Below are positions 18,645 to 27,409 of a stretch of DNA of 64,000 nucleotides, piece by piece (positions within the stretch are counted from its first letter, which is position 1; every line of letters starts with the position of its first letter). The position numbers and the translations under genes were made by a program. The stretch is from Catenulispora sp. EB89 (GTDB taxonomy: Bacteria > Actinomycetota > Actinomycetes > Streptomycetales > Catenulisporaceae). The notes under the pieces are model-generated. The model did not search any database. It had not been told where the DNA came from and saw only the letters and a list, made by a program, of their open reading frames with translations. Location of the stretch: assembly GCF_041261445.1 (NCBI RefSeq), contig NZ_JBGCCU010000004.1, positions 434,001 to 498,000 on the forward strand, given 5' to 3'.

Positions 18645-19965
18645 AACCTCACCGGCAGCGTACAAAATCTCCGGCCGGGGCGCCAGCCAGATCGCGGCCT
18701 CGATCGAGGCCGGCATCGCCGACGGGGAGCTGCCGCCGGGCCGGGCGCTGCCGCCGATCCGGGACCTGGCCGCCGAGCTCGGGGTGAACCCCAACACGGT
18801 CTCGGCGGCCTACCGCCTGCTCCGCGACCGCGGGGCGGTGGAGACCGCCGGACGGCGCGGAACGCGAGTGCGCATGCAGCCCGCCACGGCGCCGCGCAAC
18901 CTCAGCTTCCCGATCCCGCCCGGCGCGAAGGACCTGGTCACCGGCGACCCGGACCGCCGGCTGCTGCCGGAGCTGGTCTTCCCCGAGGGGGCGTCGCAGC
19001 GCCTTTACTCCGGCGACATGATCCTGCCGGACCTGCTCGACACCGCCCGGGCCCGGATCGGCGCCGGCCACGTCCCGGTCGACGACCTGCTGCTGACATT
19101 CGGCGCCGGCGACGCCATCGACCGGGCCCTGACCGCGCACCTGCGCACCGGGGACTCGGTCGCCGTCGAGGATCCGGGCTGGGGCGCCGTCTACCGCCTG
19201 CTGCCGGCGATGAACCTGACCGCCGTGCCGGTGCCGATCGACAACGAGGGGATGACGCCGGAGGGCCTGGCCTCGGCGCTGAAGCGGGGCGTGCGCGCGG
19301 TGATCATCACCAGCCGCGCGCAGAACCCGACCGGCGCCGCGGTGTCGGCGGAGCGTGCCAAGGCCCTGCGCAAGCTGCTGGCCGAGCGCCGCGACGTGCT
19401 GGTGATCGAGGACGACCACGGCGCCGACATCACCCCGCACCACGCCCTGCACACCGTGACCGGCGTGACGGATCACTGGGCCCACATCCGTTCCCTGTCC
19501 AAGGCGTACGGCCCGGACCTACGCTGCGCGGCGGTCGTCGCCGACGGCACCACCGGCGGCCGGATGGCCGGGCGGCTCCGGCTCGGCGCGGGTTGGGTCA
19601 GTCAGCTGATCCAGGCGCAGGTGCACCGGCTGTGGACGGACGAGACGGTCCAGGCGCAGATCGTCGAGGCGGCGCGCACGTATACCGAGCGCCGCGACAC
19701 GCTGATCGCCGCACTGGCGGCGCGCGGCATCAAGGCGATCGGCACCAGCGGCATCAATGTCTGGGTCCCGGTGCCGGAGGAGGCGGTCGTGGTCGGCGGC
19801 CTGCTGGCGGCGGGGTGGGCGGTCGCGCCCGGCGCGTGGTTCCGCGTCGACAGCCCGCCCGGCATCCGCATCACCATCGCGCAGCTGGACCTGGCCGACG
19901 TCGAACCGCTCGCGGACGCCCTCGGCAGAGTCCTGACAGCCTCCGGCTCCAACGGCTCGGTGTAG
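18631..19965 (+). CDS. MocR-subfamily GntR regulator / aminotransferase-like
   Basis: A 444-residue two-domain protein. Residues ~10-80 are a GntR winged helix (QIAASIEAGIADGELPPGRALPPIRDLA, HTH around GVNPNTVSAAYRLL). Residues ~110-430 are a fold-type I aminotransferase domain; the PLP lysine is in SLSKAYGPDLR and the aspartate in VIEDDHGAD. In this subfamily the domain senses PLP or an amino compound. The GTG at 18631 gives a leaderless-type start inside the operator repeats, consistent with autoregulation. The divergent PPOX gene is the probable target, so a PdxR-like role is inferred. Confidence 0.92.
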   Translation: MVVQTTSPAAYKISGRGASQIAASIEAGIADGELPPGRALPPIRDLAAELGVNPNTVSAAYRLLRDRGAVETAGRRGTRVRMQPATAPRNLSFPIPPGAKDLVTGDPDRRLLPELVFPEGASQRLYSGDMILPDLLDTARARIGAGHVPVDDLLLTFGAGDAIDRALTAHLRTGDSVAVEDPGWGAVYRLLPAMNLTAVPVPIDNEGMTPEGLASALKRGVRAVIITSRAQNPTGAAVSAERAKALRKLLAERRDVLVIEDDHGADITPHHALHTVTGVTDHWAHIRSLSKAYGPDLRCAAVVADGTTGGRMAGRLRLGAGWVSQLIQAQVHRLWTDETVQAQIVEAARTYTERRDTLIAALAARGIKAIGTSGINVWVPVPEEAVVVGGLLAAGWAVAPGAWFRVDSPPGIRITIAQLDLADVEPLADALGRVLTASGSNGSV

Positions 19966-20087
19966 GAGATCGCCCTCCCCGACCTCTGGCCCAGGAAATT
20001 CGCCCAACCTGTTCGCCCGTGGCGAACGCGGGTCCCGACCGTCCCGGACCCCTTCTCTCGCCTCCGGCCCCGACATACCGTGGCCGG

Positions 20088-20537
20088 GTGGGCGAATGGT
20101 GGTCGATCGAGGTCACGGACGGCGAGTTCTCCGCGGCTTCCTGGAAGGACGCGCACGGCCGCGACCTGATCCGCACCGCGCTGGAGTTCGGCGCGGAGGA
20201 CTGGGCCTGGGTCGAACGTCCGTGGGGCGTGGTGCTCGAACTCTGCTTCCCCGAGGACACAACGGTCGGCGGCTGGTCCGCCTTCCGCGAGGCGACGCTG
20301 GTGAAGGCGGCGCTGGACGCCGTGCCGGATCCGGTGAACGGGCTGCTGGTGTATCCGGGGCGCGGCGGCTCGTCGGGCGCGCGGGTGCCGCGCAAACCGA
20401 AGCCGGCGCCCGCCGCCGCGGCTGCGGCGCTGCCGGAGCCGGACGTGCTCGACGAGGTGATCGACCTCGCCTCGACGGCGGCGGTCGAGGAGCTGCCGGT
20501 GGATCGCGGGCGGGTCGTTGATCCGCTGAGCGCTTAG
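20088..20537 (+). CDS. conserved actinobacterial protein of unknown function
   Basis: A 149-residue protein starting GTG (VGEWWSIEV). The first ~105 residues are an ordered domain with many tryptophans and an ALDAVPDPVNGLLVYPGRGG segment seen in similar actinobacterial hypothetical proteins. The rest is an Ala/Pro/Glu linker and a short helix. No catalytic motif is recognised. A TACCGT box (20076-20081) lies 6 nt before the GTG, so the start is well supported as leaderless. A longer frame reaching back into the MocR gene is out of frame with it and is rejected. Confidence 0.75.
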   Translation: MGEWWSIEVTDGEFSAASWKDAHGRDLIRTALEFGAEDWAWVERPWGVVLELCFPEDTTVGGWSAFREATLVKAALDAVPDPVNGLLVYPGRGGSSGARVPRKPKPAPAAAAAALPEPDVLDEVIDLASTAAVEELPVDRGRVVDPLSA

Positions 20538-20570
20538 CGGCGGCTTTTCTCTCTGAGGCGAGCGCCGCGG

Positions 20571-21041
20571 CTAACTCCGCACGCCACGCCGCGCGATCAA
20601 CGTCGCCGCCGCCAGCGCGAACCCGGCGCCGGCGACGAGTTCGTGCGAGAAGAACCGGTGCGGCTCCTCGTCCTGGATGCGGCCGTGGAAGCGGTTGACG
20701 GCGTCGGGCCAGAGCTTGCGCTTGAAGATGATGTGCGCGGGCTTGTCGAGGTCCGGCAGCGCGGCCCCGGCCATGCCGAGGACCACCGAGGCGGCCAGCT
20801 TCGCGCGGCCGTTCCCCGGCGTGCGCAGGACGGCGCGCGTGATGACGCCCATCGCCGCCAGGCCGGTGAGCCCGTCGGCGACCGCCACCCGCAGGAACTG
20901 CTGCTCGGTCTCCCACTTGCCCCAGTGCGGCAGCGCGTCGAGCGCGAAGTGCGACGCGACGCCGATCGCGAGGGCGGGCAGCGGGCGTCGTACGGCTGCG
21001 CCGATGACCGCTCCGGACAGGACGTGATTGGTCACCAGCAT
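20571..21041 (-). CDS. YdjM-like membrane-bound metal-dependent hydrolase
   Basis: About 156 residues with three to four hydrophobic segments. HVLSGAVIG, ASHFALDALPHWG and LPDLDKPAH bear the His/Asp residues expected for the YdjM/DUF457 family of predicted metal-dependent membrane hydrolases; the substrate is not known. The ATG at 21041 is preceded at 7 nt by TAGCGT, so it is favoured over GTG 21050. It lies downstream of the PP2C gene on the same strand with a ~49-bp gap. Confidence 0.75.
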   Translation of the reverse strand: MLVTNHVLSGAVIGAAVRRPLPALAIGVASHFALDALPHWGKWETEQQFLRVAVADGLTGLAAMGVITRAVLRTPGNGRAKLAASVVLGMAGAALPDLDKPAHIIFKRKLWPDAVNRFHGRIQDEEPHRFFSHELVAGAGFALAAATLIARRGVRS

Positions 21042-21089
21042 GCGCCCCACGCTAGCCGAGCGGTGATCCCAACCCCGAGCAGGCTCGCG

Positions 21090-21848
21090 TCAGAAGCGGC
21101 AGAAGACGGCGGTGACGTCGTCGTGGAGCTTGCCGCCGTAGGCGCCCGGCGCGGCCAGCTCCTCGGCGCGCACATCGGCGACGAGCTGGCGCGGACCGTA
21201 CTTCTCCATGCCCTCCAGCAGATCAAGCCACGACCGGCCGTAGCGCTCGACGAGGCGCGTGATGCCGTCGGTCATCAGCGCGGCCCGGGTGACGCCGCCG
21301 AGCGGGATGCTCCCGACGAGCGCCTTGTCGGCCGCGTCGGGACGGTTGGAGGCGACCCAGAAGCCCTCGTCGCTGTTGCGCAGCCGGCTGACGCCCGCGC
21401 GGCTGTAGTCGCTCAGGTGGGCGGTGCGGTCGTCGTGCGCGACCGTGAGGCCGGCAGCGTGCCCGGCACCCACGTACTCGACGACGACAGCCGAGTCGCC
21501 AAGGACGAGGTAGTCGACGGCATCGGCCGTCCAGCGCAGGATCGCGACGGTACTCGACGGGCTGTCGGGATTCCGCAGATCGCACGTGCCCCCGTGATCG
21601 CACATCGTCGCGACGATCGCCCGCCGCAGCGCGTCGGCCAGCACCACCCGCGCCTCCTGCGCCAGCACGGCGGCGAGGTTCGCCCCGAGATGCGCGACGA
21701 GCCACGGCACGTCGTGGACGCAACCGGAGTCGACCCCGGCCGGTTCGGTGGCGCCGTCCAGGACGATCACGAAGCGCTCCGCGGCGAGGACGAAGTCATC
21801 GTTGGGCCGCAGGTCGGATGCTGCCTGACAGATGTAGCTGACTTCCAC
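21090..21848 (-). CDS. PP2C-like serine/threonine phosphatase domain protein
   Basis: A 252-residue protein related to the PPM/PP2C family. FVIVLDGATE near residues 28-37 matches the metal-binding VxDG strand, LRWTADAVDYLVLGDSAVVV corresponds to the GDS motif, ALMTDGITRL to the DG metal motif, and KLHDDVTAVFCRF to the terminal DD motif. It would remove phosphate from Ser/Thr residues or act in signalling. GTG at 21848 was chosen because the frame further upstream runs into the tRNA fragment and terminator. Before the island inserted, this gene stood directly downstream of tRNA-Val. Confidence 0.85.
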   Translation of the reverse strand: MEVSYICQAASDLRPNDDFVLAAERFVIVLDGATEPAGVDSGCVHDVPWLVAHLGANLAAVLAQEARVVLADALRRAIVATMCDHGGTCDLRNPDSPSSTVAILRWTADAVDYLVLGDSAVVVEYVGAGHAAGLTVAHDDRTAHLSDYSRAGVSRLRNSDEGFWVASNRPDAADKALVGSIPLGGVTRAALMTDGITRLVERYGRSWLDLLEGMEKYGPRQLVADVRAEELAAPGAYGGKLHDDVTAVFCRF

Positions 21849-21879
21849 GCTCGCCAGCCAACCCTTTCCAGGTGAACGC

Positions 21880-21929
21880 AAAAAACCAGCCCCGGAAACA
21901 CCGAAGGCCCCTCCGAAGAGGAGCCTCGG
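21880..21929 (-). terminator. former tRNA-Val terminator, now beside attL
   Basis: Read on the minus strand: an ~11-bp stem with one bulge closed by a TTCG tetraloop (21901-21929), followed by T-rich sequence ending in TTTTTT (21880-21885). It lies just beyond the 3' fragment of tRNA-Val at 21941-21992, as expected for the tRNA's original terminator before the island separated them. Confidence 0.65.
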
Positions 21930-21940
21930 CCCGAAACCGG

Positions 21941-21992
21941 GCGGGTGGGCGCAGACAGGTTCGAACTGCCGACCGCTCGGGTGTAAACCGAG
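21941..21992. repeat. attL: 52-bp duplicate of the tRNA-Val 3' end
   Basis: Exactly identical over 52 bp to 27978-28029, covering the 3' flank, acceptor, T arm, variable loop and anticodon arm up to the 5' side of the anticodon stem. Sequence diverges abruptly on both sides. A complete tRNA cannot form here, so this is the attachment-site copy left by site-specific integration. Confidence 0.92.
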
Positions 21993-22163
21993 GTCAGGAC
22001 TTCCCCTGTCGTCGCCACCTGCGCCGCTGCCCCCAATACCACTCTCCATGGCCTCATTCTGCCCCTGTGGCTTCACTGGTTCGTGGGCAGAGTAGTGGGC
22101 CGGGCGTGACATACCTCGACTCGTGGCCAGCTCCCAAACCCCCACGGCGCGAGCACAGCCAAG

Positions 22164-22180
22164 TTATCAACTTATCAACA
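22164..22180. repeat. tandem TTATCAAC repeats near attL
   Basis: TTATCAAC (22164-22171) is followed immediately by TTATCAACA (22172-22180). They lie about 170 bp inside attL. They could be integrase arm-type sites or DnaA-box-like sequences (consensus TTATCCACA). Confidence 0.45.
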
Positions 22181-22513
22181 AACGGCTGAGCCGCAGTTGA
22201 CCGGCGACGTGCCATTGGTGGGCCCTTCCACGACCCGACTGCCCAGGCACCGTCGGCGGTCGCGCCGCTCCCTGCCGTAGCCCGCCGTCCGTCCCCACCC
22301 AGTCTTGGCGAGTGCAGGGCGGCCTAGACCGCAACCTCAGGGCATTGCGGGGAAGACCTGTGCCCGTGTGATGACCTGCGTAGCTCCATCGACGCAAGTT
22401 CGCCAGCGCCCCAGATCAGCGTTTTCTAAATGTCGATCGCCTCCGTTAGCTACTCTGAGCACACGCCCACGCGGCGATGCTGGGACAAACTACCTAGTAA
22501 CCTGGGGGGGCAA

Positions 22514-24373
22514 ATGGCCGAGGACTCACTCGTCGCGGGCTTTATGCTCGGAGGCTATCGAGGATTCTTCAAGCCTCAAAGAATATCCCCACTGGCGAAA
22601 TTCTCGCTGATTGCGGGTCTCAACAACAGCGGAAAGAGTAATATCCTTGCGGGCGCAGAAAGATGGCTCCCATACTTATCGGCTGCAGCTGACAGAGGCG
22701 TCAGCCTGGACAGCCTCGATAGGCCGATGGTACCCGAAGGACATCCGATTCCACCGCTGGTCTTCGGAATTGCACTCAAGGTTGAAGACCCTACCGTGTC
22801 TCTTCGGAACGCGTTACCTCGGAACGTCAAGCTTCAACTGCCCCCACCGTCCCCGTCCCCAAGAGGCTCTCAAACAACGCTCGAAAAGCTTGCTTTCGCT
22901 CCCGCACTGCGATCAGGCGAAGATGAGCTGATTTGGTTTGAATGGGAGCTTGTTGATTCAAAGATTGTTAGGCGCCCCACTCAGATAACCGCCTTAGCGG
23001 AGCATTTGAACGCGGCCGGATGCGCGAACGATTTGGCGATGCTTAGCGAACGCTACTACAGCGTCACGAACCCCAATATCGAAAGCCACATTTCTAGATT
23101 TCTCGATTCCTGGCAAGCGTCGATAGAAGTTCCGCCAGTAGTATTCATCCCCGCGATCCGTTCCATTAAGCAACACGCTTCACCCACCGATGACCGACGT
23201 CTTTCGATGGATGGAAGTAACCTCCCCGCCGTCCTCCAGGCATGGCAAGCACCATCCGCTCATATGCACCGCGAAGGGAGGGCAAAGTTTCAGAAGCTCA
23301 ACGCCCTCCTGAAAAATGTACTTGAGGCAGATGATGCAGAGCTTACGGTGCCCTACAACGCCCAAACTGTTCACCTGAGCATAGACGACCGCGTCCTACC
23401 TCTAGAGAGGCTGGGGGGTGCGATTTCTCAGATTGTAGTCGTTGCAGCAGTCGCGACGGAGTATACCGACTGCCTGATATGCATTGAAGAGCCAGAGACA
23501 AATACGCACCCCACTCTCCTAAGGAAGCTCATCGACTATTTGAGACGAGAGACCTCTAACCAGTACCTCGTAAGCACGCACTCTGCACACATGATTGACG
23601 ACCCCGAGATCAGTGTCGTCCGAGTTCAACACGACAGTGCCAACGGCACCCAGGTGAGCGCAGCGATAACCAGCTCGCAAAGGGCAATCATTTCGGAGCA
23701 TCTAGGCTTCCGTGCATCGGACTTGATCCAAGCAAATTCCATTATTTGGGTCGAGGGCCCTTCTGACCGGATTTACATAAACGCCTGGCTCCACCAATTG
23801 GACCCCGAACTTAAAGAAGGCGTCCACTACTCTGTCATAATTTACGGAGGGCGCATTCTGAGCCACTTGAGCGCAACCGACGGCGATGAATCTACCGAGC
23901 CCGTCGACGATTTTATCCTACTGCCGAAGATAAATCGGCACATGGCGATCGCCGTTGACTCCGATAGAACCAACGCACACGACCCAATCAACTCGACCAA
24001 GGAGCGTATTATTGCAGAGTTCGAAAACCGTGGATATGCGTGGGTAACGCAAGGGCGTGAGATCGAAAATTATGTGCCAGCCAACGTTCTACATCAAGCT
24101 GCGGCGAGTGTTCATTCGGAAACAGCAGTAGGCGCACCATCTGGCGACGCTTTTGGAAAGCGGTTCGAAGAGATGGGCCTACCTAATCCCAGGAAGGTTC
24201 GAATAGCAGAAGAGGCCGTAAAGTCATTGAACGGCGAAGTTTGGGATGTACTAGATCTCCAACAGCGAGTCACCGAACTCGCGCTACATATCCGCAAATG
24301 GAACGGACTCGATACCCGGCGGGACGGCAGCGGCGCGGTGGCGTGGCGTGGCGTTGAAGTCACCGCTCTGTAG
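22514..24373 (+). CDS. OLD-family ATP-dependent nuclease (AAA ATPase + TOPRIM)
   Basis: A 619-residue protein. The N-terminal ABC-type ATPase has Walker A GLNNSGKS (residues 35-42), Walker B CLICIEEPETN (320-330) and the H-loop STHS (354-357). The C-terminal TOPRIM domain shows VEGPSD (Glu414) and VDSD (Asp482, Asp484), the metal-binding set of OLD nucleases. Relatives include P2 Old and Gabija GajA, which cut phage or foreign DNA. No UvrD-like GajB partner follows, so it resembles stand-alone class 1 OLD proteins. ATG 22514 has a G-rich ribosome site; a frame back to 22430 lacks one. GC content is well below flanking genes, fitting acquisition with the island. Confidence 0.88.
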   Translation: MAEDSLVAGFMLGGYRGFFKPQRISPLAKFSLIAGLNNSGKSNILAGAERWLPYLSAAADRGVSLDSLDRPMVPEGHPIPPLVFGIALKVEDPTVSLRNALPRNVKLQLPPPSPSPRGSQTTLEKLAFAPALRSGEDELIWFEWELVDSKIVRRPTQITALAEHLNAAGCANDLAMLSERYYSVTNPNIESHISRFLDSWQASIEVPPVVFIPAIRSIKQHASPTDDRRLSMDGSNLPAVLQAWQAPSAHMHREGRAKFQKLNALLKNVLEADDAELTVPYNAQTVHLSIDDRVLPLERLGGAISQIVVVAAVATEYTDCLICIEEPETNTHPTLLRKLIDYLRRETSNQYLVSTHSAHMIDDPEISVVRVQHDSANGTQVSAAITSSQRAIISEHLGFRASDLIQANSIIWVEGPSDRIYINAWLHQLDPELKEGVHYSVIIYGGRILSHLSATDGDESTEPVDDFILLPKINRHMAIAVDSDRTNAHDPINSTKERIIAEFENRGYAWVTQGREIENYVPANVLHQAAASVHSETAVGAPSGDAFGKRFEEMGLPNPRKVRIAEEAVKSLNGEVWDVLDLQQRVTELALHIRKWNGLDTRRDGSGAVAWRGVEVTAL

Positions 24374-24420
24374 GCTGAGGGGCGTTGTTGAACGCGAGTC
24401 GCGCGGAGGTCAACCTGACG

Positions 24421-24552
24421 ATGGCAATGACGACGGAGCAAGTCGCGTCTGCGCTTGAGCGCCGGGGAGAGGCCTGACTTGCGACGTTTATCAACGCCCA
24501 GACGGCCAACTCGCTGCTGACGACTCGCATGGACCACCGCCAGGCATTCTAG
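24421..24552 (+). pseudogene. possible decayed small gene with in-frame stop
   Basis: From an ATG with GGAGGT upstream, 18 codons (MAMTTEQVASALERRGEA) end in TGA, and the same frame then continues 24 codons with sensible composition to TAG. It may be a short protein broken by one nonsense mutation, or a chance pair of frames. No family is recognised. Confidence 0.25.
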
Positions 24553-24579
24553 TTGCAGAACTGCGCGATTGGCTTATCA

Positions 24580-25461
24580 TCACGAAACTGCTGCCTGTTC
24601 GTGGGCTGATGGGTCCGGCGACGGTTGTGCAATGCCGGTCGCTGCCTGCATGAAGCCGTCGACTACTCGACTAAGGGCCTGCTGCTGGACGTCGTCCGAC
24701 AGAGTGCGAGCTATTCTTTCGGCTGCAAGCATGTAGCCTGCTACGACTGGTTCTCGAAAGAAAACCTCTGCTTGGCGGACGGATATTTGGTAGCTCCGTA
24801 GTAAAGTTGTGGCAATGTAGCCGCCTACAGACGAGGCCAGACCCGAAAGACTAGCGATCGTCACGCTCGTAGCCGTGTTGTTGGCAAGGACTGCCAGCCC
24901 ACAGCCAATTAGGATGAGGGTCGCTGCGGCCACCATTACACCCTGCGCTAGCCGGAACGCAGATCGGGACTGGCCCGTCGAAAGCTGGTGATACTGCTCA
25001 AGCAGCGCACGATTGACTGCCAGCAGCGTGCCCAAGTCTGTTGAACTGCTGGCAGCCTTCACAGTCTCTTCGGTTCGCGCAGCTAGATCTGCGAGCTCCA
25101 ACTGAGTCTGCCGGCCAGCATGCCGCCATATATAGACGAAGAATACTATGCCCACAAGGGCAAGGGCGACGCATCCGGCAGTAACCCAGGGCCATACCGG
25201 TTTGGTGGGATCACCGTAGTTCTGATTTGCATTATCAAAGTCCACGGATAAAGCAAGGGATAAGAATATTACGCCTGTTCCCGCAAGGACCATGGTCGAC
25301 GACCCGAAGATCATTCGATCCCTGCGAGTCTGAAGCCTAAGGCGTAGCCGAAGTGCCTCCCTATCCGCGTTGACGCTTGGGTCAGCCGATCGCTGGCCAT
25401 GGTCTGTGCCAGGCCCTTTAGCAACAGGTCCGTCGATGTTTGCGCGTGCCTCCTCGGCCAT
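24580..25461 (-). CDS. TRADD-N-associated membrane domain protein
   Basis: A 293-residue protein. Residues 1-45 are charged and disordered. Two hydrophobic helices follow around 50-70 and 92-112, then an amphipathic helix with EETVKAASSSTDLGTLLAVN and NRALLEQYHQLSTGQ, and then another membrane pair around 168-215. The segment LLEQYHQLSTGQSRSAFRLA closely resembles the TRADD-N-associated transmembrane domain described in predicted bacterial conflict systems, where it anchors or forms a membrane effector. The C-terminus is a short helix and Pro-rich tail, with no obvious enzymatic partner fused. It is convergent with the OLD gene. ATG 25461 has no strong ribosome site. Confidence 0.72.
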   Translation of the reverse strand: MAEEARANIDGPVAKGPGTDHGQRSADPSVNADREALRLRLRLQTRRDRMIFGSSTMVLAGTGVIFLSLALSVDFDNANQNYGDPTKPVWPWVTAGCVALALVGIVFFVYIWRHAGRQTQLELADLAARTEETVKAASSSTDLGTLLAVNRALLEQYHQLSTGQSRSAFRLAQGVMVAAATLILIGCGLAVLANNTATSVTIASLSGLASSVGGYIATTLLRSYQISVRQAEVFFREPVVAGYMLAAERIARTLSDDVQQQALSRVVDGFMQAATGIAQPSPDPSAHEQAAVS

Positions 25462-25501
25462 AGGGCGATGATGCCATGAATATGAGTGTTGAGGAACACG
25501 G

Positions 25502-25741
25502 CTATCGGCACGGTCTAATCTTGTTCAACCGGCGGGGTGACTTGAGCTTGGGAAATCCGTTGTGTTCGGGGCGGATCATGCGGCCTAGCTGGGCACACAG
25601 TCGGGTGTAGGGCCATGGGCGTCTCGTGGACGGCCGACCCGTTAGCCGCGATTTACCGCGCTGCACCGCTCTTTCGGGCACGCGGCGGGCACGTGCCCTT
25701 GGGCCGCCGAGCAATGTTTGTATGCTATCTCCGTATGCCAA
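25502..25741 (-). pseudogene. possible decayed GntR-type HTH fragment
   Basis: A 79-codon frame. Its second half (RRPWPYTRLCAQLGRMIRPE, then FPKLKSPRRL) recalls the start of a GntR winged helix, where Pro-Tyr, AxxLRxxI and LPSxRRL occur in that order. The first half is Arg-rich and has no counterpart. GntR repressors such as KorSA are usual in actinomycete integrative elements, so this may be a relic of one. The match is weak and could be chance. Confidence 0.25.
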
Positions 25742-25857
25742 GCCTCTGACTTGCTGCTTATATGGAAGCCTACTGCGGCAAAGTCCGTAACGACCTGCGC
25801 CCGTTGGGTGCTAGTCCTCGACTGCTGGTGTCAGCCGTTGGTGACGGCCGGGGTTCG

Positions 25858-27285
25858 TCATAGGCTGTCCGGCTGAAAGCGTCGTGGACCGGTATCGCGC
25901 AATCCGGTAACTCTCTGCTGACCGCCTGACTTGGGATAGGCAGTCAAACACGTCGCAACATATCCGGCCGCATCGTGAATTCCCATCTCGCGAACATTAG
26001 AACCGCATCGAATAACGCAAGCTTTAGATTCAAGCGGTTTAATGATAACCTCGTCCGGAAATTTTCCATCGCTTGCGGGCACATGCATGTATTTATGCAC
26101 TGACGCCAAGCTCGGATCGCGAACAGACGCGAAGATGGACGGGTATCCCGATGTACTTCCTACGGCGCTGACATAGTCTGGGCTATTAAAGCCAAACCAT
26201 AGCAACCACTCTGGTTGGCGACTCTGCCCGAAGACCTTAAGGAACCATGAATTTCCCTCGGATGCAAGACTTGCCAATAACGAAAAGGATCGAACGTCGG
26301 GTAGGCCTTGAACTTCGGCGCTCCATCCCTTATCCAGCAGAGCGCTATTCAGGTGGACTGCGAACTCTCTCACGAGTGGACGCCACATAGCAAGCTTCTC
26401 GCTCCACGAGGCCAAGAACCTTCCTTGAACGATATCGCGCACATAATTCGGCGAAGACATCGACCGGACGGTCCGGCGCAGAATCTGAACAAACAAGTCG
26501 TAGAGAGGAAGGATATCACCTTCATCGCTAGCTGCAAGGCAATCATAATACTGGCCTCGATCGGCGCCTGACCTGACCAGCAGGGGAGGGTAGGAGTGCT
26601 GGGCAAGCGCCATGTTCGCTAATAGTCGGGCCATTCTGCCGTTGCCATCGTCGAATGGATGGATATGGGTGAGCCATGCGTGAATTACCGTGGCAGTCAG
26701 CACAGGATCGGCTTTAGTATCACTCCACCAGTCGGCCAGCTGGCCCATTACGCGCTGCGTATCCCAGGGTGCCGCCGTCTTCAGGTTTGTGCCTCCGATA
26801 TCGTTCTTGGCCTGCTTATAGTTCCCGGCATAGTGCCCCCCTGCCATAATTAACCCGTGAAGTGACCTAATTTCAAACTGGCGGGGTGTTGTGTTACCTT
26901 TAGCCCACTCATCAGCAATTAGATGGGCTTTATATAGGCCAACTGCCTGAAATACGCGAGGATCGCTCCTGAGTGCTTCGACGATAGTGCCTACAGACTG
27001 ATCAAGAAGTTCACGGTAAGTCGCCACTACATCGCGTACCTGTTCCGTCGTCCATGGCATATCCTCGATGGAGTTACTTTCTGCCACAAGGTCGCTACGT
27101 ACCGCAGAAAGATATGGTAGGAGTAGTTCATGAGCCTCGCTCTGTATCCTGGCCTGAACTTCGATCGCTTTGCTACGCGCATTCTTTGCGCGATTTTCTA
27201 CGACGTCCAACCTCTTCTCCGGTACCTCGCCGGTCGGCAGCAAGTACGGAGTTCCATCGAGCCCGCGATTCAAATCAATAATCAT
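25858..27285 (-). CDS. Fic-domain AMP transferase, class II
   Basis: A protein of about 475 residues. The Fic catalytic motif HIHPFDDGNGRMAR (near residues 207-220) fits HPFx[D/E]GNGRxxR, with the general-base His present. An N-terminal inhibitory helix carries SNSIED near residues 70-75, the class II antitoxin-like motif [S/T]xxxE[G/N] with Asp at the last place. Fic enzymes move AMP or related groups onto target proteins. The C-terminal ~200 residues (after residue 280) are an extra domain I do not recognise. Start at 27285 is favoured by GGCGGG five bases upstream; GTG 27312 is an alternative. Low GC and position in the island suggest a defence or toxin role. Confidence 0.85.
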   Translation of the reverse strand: MIIDLNRGLDGTPYLLPTGEVPEKRLDVVENRAKNARSKAIEVQARIQSEAHELLLPYLSAVRSDLVAESNSIEDMPWTTEQVRDVVATYRELLDQSVGTIVEALRSDPRVFQAVGLYKAHLIADEWAKGNTTPRQFEIRSLHGLIMAGGHYAGNYKQAKNDIGGTNLKTAAPWDTQRVMGQLADWWSDTKADPVLTATVIHAWLTHIHPFDDGNGRMARLLANMALAQHSYPPLLVRSGADRGQYYDCLAASDEGDILPLYDLFVQILRRTVRSMSSPNYVRDIVQGRFLASWSEKLAMWRPLVREFAVHLNSALLDKGWSAEVQGLPDVRSFSLLASLASEGNSWFLKVFGQSRQPEWLLWFGFNSPDYVSAVGSTSGYPSIFASVRDPSLASVHKYMHVPASDGKFPDEVIIKPLESKACVIRCGSNVREMGIHDAAGYVATCLTAYPKSGGQQRVTGLRDTGPRRFQPDSL

Positions 27286-27409
27286 AGATGCCCGCCGTAA
27301 TCGGATGGCCACTTAACGTACGCATGCCATAGTTTACTGCTACGGAGCGGCGCCAAACAGTTCCGGCGAAGCTGAACAATCGGCGAGTCTTGTCGCACTA
27401 CTTAGCCGA

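Noticed and set aside
22514-24373. Gabija system
   Set aside because: The ATPase/TOPRIM protein fits GajA-like architecture, but no UvrD/GajB helicase is adjacent.
25762-25863. 33-codon frame upstream of the Fic stop
   Set aside because: No ribosome site and no recognisable family; too short to support.
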